NCBI GenBank assembly: GCA_964636325.1
Contig: CAZWRV010000103.1
Coordinates: 1 to 21,992, forward strand
Length of the DNA stretch: 21,992 bases
Direction: 5' to 3'
Origin: CAZWRV01 sp964636325
GTDB lineage: Bacteria; Verrucomicrobiota; Lentisphaeria; Victivallales; GWF2-50-93
Shown: one piece after another, positions 1 through 6,440 of the stretch
How positions within the stretch are numbered: position 1 is the first letter of the stretch
Layout: each line of letters starts with the position of its first letter
Notes under the pieces: model-generated
Database searches by the model: none
Told to the model about the DNA's origin: nothing
Seen by the model: only the letters and a program-made list of their open reading frames with translations
Position numbers and translations under genes: made by a program

Positions 1-2
1 AA

Positions 3-54
3 GTAACGCAGACATTCCTGTCTGCGGTTCCGCAGGTAAGAATACCTGCGCTAC
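3..54. repeat. REP-like double hairpin
   Basis: Two perfect 8-bp hairpins stand side by side, separated by GTTC. The first is CGCAGACA (7-14), loop TTCC, TGTCTGCG (19-26). The second is CGCAGGTA (31-38), loop AGAA, TACCTGCG (43-50). Both have the form CGCAG-N3-loop-N3-CTGCG, and short GTA/TAC arms (3-5 and 52-54) flank the pair. Position, 40 bp beyond the stop codon of the leftmost gene, and architecture resemble extragenic palindromic (REP/BIME-type) elements. The element could also help end or stabilise the transcript arriving from the right, but no T-run follows on the minus strand. Only one copy is visible, so repetitiveness in the genome is inferred. Confidence 0.6.
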
Positions 55-93
55 TAAAGTTCCGATACAATCTGGATATTATTGTTTTAGGGG

Positions 94-1857
94 CTACTTC
101 TTGTCAGGCCGGGCTTCCTTGACGGCGGAGTCTATGAGCTTGTCCATCATGTTCTTGAGGGCGTCCTTGGCCTTCTGCGAGCCGTCGAGGATGGTTTCGC
201 CGGCTCCTGCGGAGGCTGAGTCCTGGACGAGGGGGGCTGGGCAGGGGGGCACCCAGGTGATGATTTCGTCGGATATGAGGACGGCGCCGTACTCTATGAT
301 GTCCTTTGACTTCTTGACGGTGCCGAGCGTTTCCTTGGTGACGTCGTTGAGGTTCTCCTTTCCGAAGTCCATCTTTCCCCCGGCCGGCAGGACCGCGGCG
401 GACTCTCCGAACGGGAATGAGACGTAGTCGCCCTTGAACATGTCGGTGAACCGGACGCATAGTAGGATAGTCACGTTGTGTATGTCGTGCGCGCTCCTGT
501 TGTTGACGGTCACGCGGATGCTGTTGGTTATCCATGCGGGTTCGATTACGAGGTCTATGTTGCCGTCGCCGGCGATGATCTTGTAGAGGTCCGTCTCCAG
601 GTAGTTCCTGCAGAAGAGGAAGTCGGAGAGGATCCTGTCCCACTGCCCCTGGAGCCTCCTACGGAAGAAGTGGTCGAATATCTTGTCCTTAGCCTTGGAT
701 GCCTCTCCCTTGGAGAGGTGTATCCTGGCTTTCTGGAAGTCGGGGCTGAAGTATCCGGAACCGGACATTATGGAGCGGTAGGTGTTGACGATGACCCGGC
801 CCTCCTTTGAGCTGTTGAGGAACTGGCGCTTCTTGTAGAGGCTGAGCCTGTCGGTGACCTCCTCCTGCTGCTTAGGATAATATGCCGCGGCCTGGTCGAA
901 GTCTAGGGTGGCGGCATCGTAGTCCTTCGACTTCATGGCGATTATGCCGCGCAGGAGATATGCGGGCGCCTCCTGGCCCTGATGTTCCTTGAGGAGCTTG
1001 TCGACCACGGCCTTCGCCGCAGCGGCGCCGGTGTCGCCGCCTTTTTCGATGAGGGAGACGGCGAGCAGGATGTGCGCCTCCTTCTCATGGGGCGCCATTT
1101 CTGCGGCCTTGGCGGCGGACTTGTCCAGTTCCTCCCAATCCTTCTCGTAGAACGCCAGGTATGCGCGGTCGCGGAGGGAGCAGAGGCTGTCCCATTCCTT
1201 GATGTATTTGGAGTTGAGCCTGGCGTATTCGAAGAAGAGGTCTAGGAACTTGTCCTCGGACTTGCTGAGGCGGGCCTTTAGCTTTTCCATTGACTTGGAC
1301 TCCTCGATCCTCTTCCGCCAGACCTGCCTGGCCTGCTCCTTGTCGAACTTGGCGATGGAGATCGGATCTGCGCCGAGGACGCCGACCAGGTCGGTAAGGT
1401 TGCCCATCGTCATGCGATACATGGAATTCATCTCCTCCACGCCGTCCCTTGAGTCGAGGACGTCCTTGTAGGCGTCGAAAATCCTGCACTTCAGCCTTTC
1501 AACGTCGGGGGCGACGAGATCGGAATCCTTCTGCATGATGAATGAGGTCAGGCTCTGGAATCCGTCGGCATCCCGCAATGCCTTCTCTATGCTGAAGAGA
1601 GCGGTGACTGTCTGGTCGATGTCGTAGCTGTATTTTTCGTTTTGGAGAAGCCTCTCCTTCTGCTCGGTGCCGGAGGCCTTGACTTCCAGGGCGGGCCTTG
1701 CCTCCTCGATGAACTGCGGCGGCTCTACGGCCGGACTGCGCAGGGCGAAATAGAGCGCGGCGGAAACTGAAAGGACAAACAATGCGAGCAGGACAGCAGC
1801 GCAGCCGAGGATGTAGTACTTGAGATTGCCCGGATTATCAGAAGTGGCCGCGTTCAT
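94..1857 (-). CDS. Membrane-anchored TPR-like protein of unknown function
   Basis: 587 aa, not recognised as a named family. Residues 1-12 are polar. Residues about 14-38 form one strong hydrophobic segment rich in Ala, Leu and Val, which should be an uncleaved signal anchor placing the rest outside the cytoplasmic membrane. Residues about 70-225 are mostly charged helix. Residues about 228-258 and 295-330 look like TPR helices (for example AYLAFYEKDWEELDKSA and LRGIIAMKSKDYDAA). Residues about 430-535 look like a beta-rich domain (DLVIEPAWITNSIRVTVNN), and a short charged helix ends the protein. It lies 30 bp after the acetolactate decarboxylase gene and very likely shares its promoter. No good Shine-Dalgarno precedes the ATG. 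A palindrome, GCGGGC-C-GCCCGC (1871-1883), lies between the two genes. Coding is secure; the role (scaffold or envelope partner) is a guess. Confidence 0.85.
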   Translation of the reverse strand: MNAATSDNPGNLKYYILGCAAVLLALFVLSVSAALYFALRSPAVEPPQFIEEARPALEVKASGTEQKERLLQNEKYSYDIDQTVTALFSIEKALRDADGFQSLTSFIMQKDSDLVAPDVERLKCRIFDAYKDVLDSRDGVEEMNSMYRMTMGNLTDLVGVLGADPISIAKFDKEQARQVWRKRIEESKSMEKLKARLSKSEDKFLDLFFEYARLNSKYIKEWDSLCSLRDRAYLAFYEKDWEELDKSAAKAAEMAPHEKEAHILLAVSLIEKGGDTGAAAAKAVVDKLLKEHQGQEAPAYLLRGIIAMKSKDYDAATLDFDQAAAYYPKQQEEVTDRLSLYKKRQFLNSSKEGRVIVNTYRSIMSGSGYFSPDFQKARIHLSKGEASKAKDKIFDHFFRRRLQGQWDRILSDFLFCRNYLETDLYKIIAGDGNIDLVIEPAWITNSIRVTVNNRSAHDIHNVTILLCVRFTDMFKGDYVSFPFGESAAVLPAGGKMDFGKENLNDVTKETLGTVKKSKDIIEYGAVLISDEIITWVPPCPAPLVQDSASAGAGETILDGSQKAKDALKNMMDKLIDSAVKEARPDKK

Positions 1858-1887
1858 GAGTTTCGGAGATGCGGGCCGCCCGCAGTC

Positions 1888-2979
1888 CTATTTTGCGGCG
1901 GGCTTGGCCGCATTAGGATCCTGCTTGGCCGGCTGAGTCGCCTTTGCCGGATCTGCGGCAGGCGCCGCCGGCTTCTCGGCCGCAGGGGCCTTGGCGGGCG
2001 CGGCCTTGGCAGGTTCGGCAGCCGGGGCGGTGTTCGCAGGTTCTACGGCCGGCGCCTCTTTTTCCGTGCCCGGCTCTTCCTTGTCCCCTTCTGCTTCTGC
2101 CGCAGGTTTCCGCTTGGCCGGCTTAGGAGCGGGCGGCGGAGGCGGCGGCGGGGGCGCTTCGATGACGTCGGCGTTCTTGGCCGGCGCAGCATCCTTCTTG
2201 GGTTCGGCCGGGGCCGGCTTAGCCATGGAGGCGGCCGCAAGCTTGGAGAAGTCCGTCTTCTGGAAAGCCTCGGAGTCCGGCAGGATAAGATCGAACTCGC
2301 TCTTCTCCTCGACAATCATGGATGCCTTGTCGACGATGAAGTCGACCACATGGCCGCCCTTCTTCCTGTCCGACGCGATGAAATGGAGATGGAGTCCGGG
2401 AGCAACGACATCCCTCAGCAACGAGGGCATGTAGAATCCGACCATCACGCCATGCTGTTTGAAGATGTATTTGACCTTCTGCGCCGCGACTACGGTCTCC
2501 AGGGGCAGGTATGGTTTTTTCTGCCTGGCGACGCTCCTGGTCTGAACCTGCTTGAACATGCCTTCGAGCCTGACAACGCACATCGTGTTGACAGACGAGA
2601 TGCGCTTCTCAAGATTCCTGACGAATTCCTCCATCGTGGTTTCGGGCGCCACCTTTATGAACTTGTCGCTCTTTATCGTCCCAAGGATTGCGAAGGGGAC
2701 TTTTGCGGAGGGATCGCCGTATTTTGCTTCGCCGTTCTCCGTCACCTGGAAGAGGTCGCCGTCAAGGATTATCATCTCGCCGTCGAGGCCGTCGAAGGTG
2801 CCGATTCCGAGCTTCCCTTTTGACATGATGTCCTGGGCCCTGACAGTCCCGTCGTAGTTTCCGACGGAGAGCGAGGCGTAGGTGGAGAACTGTGTTATGG
2901 TGTCCGCATCGGATGGCAACTGGGCGTGGAGAACGGCAGCGATCAGCAGCGGGAGAAGCAGGCAGAGGAACTTTCTCAT
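1888..2979 (-). CDS. budA: Secreted alpha-acetolactate decarboxylase with Pro/Ala/Lys-rich tail
   Basis: 363 aa. The family (PF03306) decarboxylates 2-acetolactate to acetoin. Residues 1-19 are a signal peptide (basic start, Leu-rich core, cleavage near VLHA|Q). The decarboxylase domain is about 30-245. It keeps the metal-site pattern: Glu68 in GTFDGLDGE, and His197, His199 and His210 in GLHLHF...GGHVVDF. It also keeps active-site Arg148 in VQTRSV, followed by the usual Q..PY. These match the Glu, His, His, His and Arg of the Brevibacillus enzyme. Residues about 250-363 are disordered, dominated by Ala, Pro, Lys and Glu, with eight consecutive prolines at 276-283. Such a tail is not part of the standard roughly 240-260 aa enzyme. 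The SD is GGAGG, 6 nt before the ATG. The gene has its own promoter (3051-3079) and is followed by the TPR-like gene. The enzyme assignment is strong. The export and the purpose of the tail are the odd parts. Confidence 0.92.
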   Translation of the reverse strand: MRKFLCLLLPLLIAAVLHAQLPSDADTITQFSTYASLSVGNYDGTVRAQDIMSKGKLGIGTFDGLDGEMIILDGDLFQVTENGEAKYGDPSAKVPFAILGTIKSDKFIKVAPETTMEEFVRNLEKRISSVNTMCVVRLEGMFKQVQTRSVARQKKPYLPLETVVAAQKVKYIFKQHGVMVGFYMPSLLRDVVAPGLHLHFIASDRKKGGHVVDFIVDKASMIVEEKSEFDLILPDSEAFQKTDFSKLAAASMAKPAPAEPKKDAAPAKNADVIEAPPPPPPPPAPKPAKRKPAAEAEGDKEEPGTEKEAPAVEPANTAPAAEPAKAAPAKAPAAEKPAAPAADPAKATQPAKQDPNAAKPAAK

Positions 2980-3050
2980 TTCAGGCCTCCATATATATGC
3001 AATTGAATTGTTTCATGCAGCCGTTGCCGCAAACAAGCGATATAACAAGT

Positions 3051-3079
3051 AATATAAACATATATTCCGCCCGTTTCAA
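3051..3079 (-). promoter_or_regulatory. Sigma70-type promoter for the decarboxylase unit
   Basis: Read on the minus strand, TTGAAA (3074-3079) is followed after exactly 17 nt by TATATT (3051-3056); each hexamer matches consensus at five of six positions. Transcription would start about 65 nt before the decarboxylase ATG. A perfect 12-bp palindrome, CAAATGCATTTG (3077-3088), overlaps the -35 box and could be an operator. This promoter makes the two leftmost genes a unit separate from the GRE cluster. Between the GRE-1 stop and this promoter there is only a weak hairpin (GTGA-GGAA-TCAC) without a T-run, so read-through is possible. Confidence 0.65.
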
Positions 3080-3104
3080 ATGCATTTGTGATTCCTCACT
3101 GTTT

Positions 3105-5369
3105 TCACTTCCATTCCGGCGTATACCGGCTTATTATTTCGTCCTGGACGTCTTTATTCAGGCAGACGAACTTTGCGGAGAGTCCGGAAATCCGGACTAT
3201 GAGGTCGGGGTGCTTCCTCGGATTGTTCTGCGCGTCGCGGAGAGTTTCGACGGAGACGCAGTTAGGCTGGAGGGTTGCGCCGCCCATCCTGCCGAATGCC
3301 GTGATGACTGCGGACATGGCGTTGCTCGAGGCGGTGCTTGTCCCGAGCGGAACCTGAATGTCCAGGACGGCGTTGCCGGGGAAGGCGCGCAGATCCACGG
3401 AAGATACGGCCCTGATGATTTCCGGGATGGAGTCCGGCGGAGAGACTCTGCCGGGGCTGCAGCCCTGGGACAGAAGCTCTCCGTCTCTGCGTCCGTCGGG
3501 AGTGGCCGCAGTATGCTTGCCGAAATGCACGTTGAAATAATATACGAAGAGGCTCGGCTGGAAGGGGCCGCCGCGTTCGTTCTTCAGCCCGTCGCATGTG
3601 GCGGCGAGATCCTTGGCGAAGCGGACGGCCAGGGCTTCGACGTCATCGTTTCCATGCCCATATTTAGGCAGTGCCGCCATTCTCGCCCTCAGAGCTTCGC
3701 TCCCTTTCCAGTCCGAAGCAAGCGCAGCCTTCAGTTCCCTGAGGCTTATCCATCTGCTTTTAAAGACTGCCTCCCTGATGGCGGACAAAGAGTCGACGGT
3801 CGTAGCGAAGCCGACGAAGGCAAGCCCCGCCGGATTGTATTTTGCTCCGCCGGCGGCGTAGTCCCTGGCGTTTGAAACGCATCCGTCGAGGGAGGCCGAG
3901 AAGAAGGGGCATGGATTGACATGCCTCCACTCCTTTCCGGCGGCCGCGAGCCAGGTGCCGCCCTTCCATACTGTCCTCTTCAGGCTGGCGATGAAGGAAC
4001 GGTAAAGATCTTCAAAGTCTTTCGGTTCTCCGATCGGCTCGGGATAGACCCCGAACTTGTCCATTCCGCCCGGCAGGGGCGAGAGCGCGAGGTTCAGGAC
4101 TCTGGCGACATTGAAGTAGAAATATGCGCCGGCGCTGTGCTCGACCCCTTCGACTATCGTCTCCTGGCATCCGCCGTTGACATATAGCCTCGCCTCTCGC
4201 TCCGTCTTCCCGCAGCGCATGCATGAGGGGATGATTATGTCGTCGTTCAAGAGCGCGAAGTTGTTGTGTCCGTCTACGATCTTCTTCGAAATAAAGCTGA
4301 TATATCTTTTCGGCGACTCGGAGCTGAACCTGCAGTTGAGCTTGGGGCTGAGAAGCTTGTGGGCGGCGTGCGTCTCGATTATGAGCTTCGTAAGGTCCGA
4401 ATAGACCTGTCTTCCGTCGGCGTCCACGCCGCCGAGCTCGATGCATGTGCTTGTCTCCGGCCACGGATTGTCGTCGACGTGGAACTTCACGTCGGTGTGC
4501 AGCATCCAGCGGGCAAGCATGTCCGAGGCCTCCCTGCGCGTGATCGCACCGGACTCGATGTCCTTTGAATATAGCGGATTCAGGAGCCTGTCGAGATGGG
4601 CGATAACCGAGATTCCGATGGATTCGAGGGACGCGGCCGCCTCCCTGGTGAAAAGGAGGAAGGCAAGCCCCTCGTGGAAGCTCCTTGGAGGGTTGGCGGG
4701 GACATTCCGCGCGGCGGAGGCGATGAGGGCGAGGTTTCTCCGGACCTTGCGGTCCTTCTCTGCGTCAAGCATCTCCTCGGCCTTCACTGCGAACCTTTCG
4801 GCGACTCGCAGGACGGCCCGGCATGATCTCGCCGCCGCATCTAGAAAATCTCTCTGCGAAGCGTCGGACGCAGTCCTTTTGCGGTCCTTGATTTCCTTGA
4901 TTAACCCGTTGACCCCGAGTTCGAACAGCTTCGTGTTCCCGAGGCAGTGGTGGTCGACGTCGAAGACGTCCCATCCTATCCATATCTTCGACGGGCTCTC
5001 GGGCAGGCACATGTGGTACTGCTTGAAGTTCATCCATTCTTCGCGCTGGGAGGCCAGGGCGGACTTTCTGTACTTGAGCCAGGAGCCGGCGCTGTGTTCC
5101 GTCGGATTGCCCCAGTTCTCCGACGGCCGGACGCCCATCTCGAAGAAAAACGGGCAGTGCCTGAAAATCACCGGCTCGAACTTTTCCGCAATCACCTCGT
5201 GGAGGCGGGCCTTCAAGAGGTCCGAAGGCATCCTTGGATTCTTCTCCAGGAAGGCGTCCATCTCCGCCCATATCTTGCTGCGGCGCTCCTGGAATTTTCG
5301 ATCGTCCTTGATCCGGTCGAACCGGAGCGGACCGTAATATGCCTTCAACTCCTCAAGCAAGTTCTTCAT
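3105..5369 (-). CDS. Glycyl radical enzyme GRE-1, pyruvate formate-lyase-like
   Basis: 754 aa, with the PFL-like barrel at about 1-620 and the glycyl radical domain at about 630-754. The active-site loop reads NGGCQET, giving Cys401 and Glu403, so it is of the Cys-x-Glu lyase/dehydratase type and not a true pyruvate formate-lyase. The C-terminal motif is VRISGLSAKF with the radical Gly at 729. The residue after the Gly is Leu, where the other six paralogs and most GREs have an aromatic. The late barrel strand reads GGATLQPN, where relatives show GG..(I/V)Q.N. The family TPDGR motif is present. It is the last gene of the cluster, 79 bp after the activase gene, with SD AGGA about 12 nt before the ATG. 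The substrate is unknown. The N-terminal 130 residues do not match a GRE subfamily that I recognise. Confidence 0.93.
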   Translation of the reverse strand: MKNLLEELKAYYGPLRFDRIKDDRKFQERRSKIWAEMDAFLEKNPRMPSDLLKARLHEVIAEKFEPVIFRHCPFFFEMGVRPSENWGNPTEHSAGSWLKYRKSALASQREEWMNFKQYHMCLPESPSKIWIGWDVFDVDHHCLGNTKLFELGVNGLIKEIKDRKRTASDASQRDFLDAAARSCRAVLRVAERFAVKAEEMLDAEKDRKVRRNLALIASAARNVPANPPRSFHEGLAFLLFTREAAASLESIGISVIAHLDRLLNPLYSKDIESGAITRREASDMLARWMLHTDVKFHVDDNPWPETSTCIELGGVDADGRQVYSDLTKLIIETHAAHKLLSPKLNCRFSSESPKRYISFISKKIVDGHNNFALLNDDIIIPSCMRCGKTEREARLYVNGGCQETIVEGVEHSAGAYFYFNVARVLNLALSPLPGGMDKFGVYPEPIGEPKDFEDLYRSFIASLKRTVWKGGTWLAAAGKEWRHVNPCPFFSASLDGCVSNARDYAAGGAKYNPAGLAFVGFATTVDSLSAIREAVFKSRWISLRELKAALASDWKGSEALRARMAALPKYGHGNDDVEALAVRFAKDLAATCDGLKNERGGPFQPSLFVYYFNVHFGKHTAATPDGRRDGELLSQGCSPGRVSPPDSIPEIIRAVSSVDLRAFPGNAVLDIQVPLGTSTASSNAMSAVITAFGRMGGATLQPNCVSVETLRDAQNNPRKHPDLIVRISGLSAKFVCLNKDVQDEIISRYTPEWK

Positions 5370-5448
5370 ATGGCTAAAATTTCCTGCCGAGTTTGACTGA
5401 GTGGCAATCCTTTAATAATATGTGCTGGCTCAATCCCGCCCCTGCCTG

Positions 5449-6360
5449 CTATCCTTTTTTGACGGGCTTGCCGGTCAGGGCCTGTATCGTATCGATCCAG
5501 CCTCTCACTTCGGAGTCCTCCGGAAACTCCTTGTTATCAAGAGGATACTTCTTTCCGATTCTGTCGCTCTTCGACTTGCCGAGGGGGTGGTATGCGAGGA
5601 TGTCCACCTCGATCAGGTTGGTCAAGGCTTCAGCCATGGCCGCAATTTCCCTGAGATGCGCGGGCCTGTCGTTCAGGCCGGGAATCATAGGGCATCTGAG
5701 GACGGTCTTCGCTCCGCGCCTGTCGAGCTCGAGAAGATTTTTCCGTATCGGCTCTAGCGGTACGCCCGTGAACTCCTTGTGCTTCGCGGGATCGCTCTCC
5801 TTGAAATCGTAGAGGAAGATGTCGACAAAAGGCATGATTTGAAGGAACTTCTCGGCAGTCGCGAATCCGCTGGACTCCAGGCAGTTGTGGAGTCCGTTCT
5901 TTCTGGCCTCGGCGAGCAGGGCTTTCGTGAACTCGAACTGCATCATCGGCTCCCCGCCCGAGACGGTCATCCCTCCGCCCGAGGTCTCGTAGAATGGGAG
6001 GTCCTTGAGAACCTCCTCTAGGACTTCCTGTACTGTCATCTCCTTGCCGATGACTTCCAGCGCCTTGGCGTAGCAGGCGCTGGTGCAGGAGCCGCAGCGC
6101 CGGCATGCGGACCTGTCGTATGTGTGGATGCTTCCCGCGATGCTGTGGCATTTGTTCCTGCATGCCGATACGCAGTATCCGCAGAGGATGCATTTGTCGG
6201 ATATGAACGATATTTCCGCCGCGCCGTTCTTCGACTCGGGGTTGTGGCACCAGAGGCAGTTGAGGGGACAGCCCTTCAGGAATACCGTCGTCCGTATGCC
6301 AGGCCCGTCGTGGATCGAGAACTTCTGTATGTCGAAGACATTGCCCTTGATAGCAGTCAT
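5449..6360 (-). CDS. Glycyl radical enzyme activating enzyme (radical SAM)
   Basis: 303 aa. It uses S-adenosylmethionine and a reduced [4Fe-4S] cluster to abstract hydrogen from the C-terminal glycine of a GRE. The N-terminus carries the activase signature FSIHDGPGIRTTVFLKGC. The radical SAM cluster motif is Cys31-x3-Cys35-x2-Cys38. Two further ferredoxin-type motifs follow: Cys57-x2-Cys60-x2-Cys63-x3-Cys67, and Cys86-x2-Cys89-x2-Cys92-x3-Cys96. SGGEP at 134-138 is the SAM-binding GGE motif. The inserted 8Fe ferredoxin domain and the length fit activases of dehydratase/lyase GREs and exceed pyruvate formate-lyase activase (about 246 aa). It is the only activase in the window, between GRE-2 and GRE-1. 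SD AAAGGA precedes the ATG by about 6 nt. Whether it serves all seven GREs cannot be seen from sequence. Confidence 0.96.
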   Translation of the reverse strand: MTAIKGNVFDIQKFSIHDGPGIRTTVFLKGCPLNCLWCHNPESKNGAAEISFISDKCILCGYCVSACRNKCHSIAGSIHTYDRSACRRCGSCTSACYAKALEVIGKEMTVQEVLEEVLKDLPFYETSGGGMTVSGGEPMMQFEFTKALLAEARKNGLHNCLESSGFATAEKFLQIMPFVDIFLYDFKESDPAKHKEFTGVPLEPIRKNLLELDRRGAKTVLRCPMIPGLNDRPAHLREIAAMAEALTNLIEVDILAYHPLGKSKSDRIGKKYPLDNKEFPEDSEVRGWIDTIQALTGKPVKKG

Positions 6361-6372
6361 GCTTATTCCTTT

Positions 6373-6389
6373 GGCATCTAATAGATGCC
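6373..6389. promoter_or_regulatory. Hairpin in the leader of the activase gene
   Basis: GGCATCT and AGATGCC form a perfect 7-bp stem with a 3-nt loop. On the minus strand it ends 2 nt before the AAAGGA ribosome binding site of the activase. It has no T-run, so it is not a convincing terminator. It may act as an mRNA processing or stability element, or tune activase translation relative to the GREs upstream. Function is inferred. Confidence 0.45.
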
Positions 6390-6391
6390 TG

Positions 6392-6433
6392 AATTTCTAA
6401 TTTCTAATTTCAAGTTTCCAGTTTCAAGTATCA
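6392..6433. repeat. Degenerate heptamer tandem repeat, six units
   Basis: Six consecutive 7-nt units read AATTTCT, AATTTCT, AATTTCA, AGTTTCC, AGTTTCA and AGTATCA on the plus strand (minus-strand consensus roughly NGAAAYT). The array fills most of the 80-bp gap between the GRE-2 stop and the activase ATG, next to the 6373-6389 hairpin. It is AT-rich against a GC-rich background. It resembles the short tandemly repeated heptamers known from cyanobacteria and other genomes. Copy number may vary between strains. Confidence 0.6.
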
Positions 6434-6440
6434 ACGCCTC

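Noticed and set aside
3089..3104. Rho-independent terminator after GRE-1
   Set aside because: The only hairpin is a 4-bp stem (GTGA/TCAC) with no following T-run on the minus strand.
2892..3875. 327-codon plus-strand open frame opposite GRE-1 and the decarboxylase promoter
   Set aside because: It crosses an intergenic promoter and the conserved C-terminus of GRE-1. No protein family features are visible.
4441..5337. 298-codon plus-strand open frame opposite GRE-1
   Set aside because: Shadow of the GRE-1 coding frame; Ser/Arg-rich translation without motifs.
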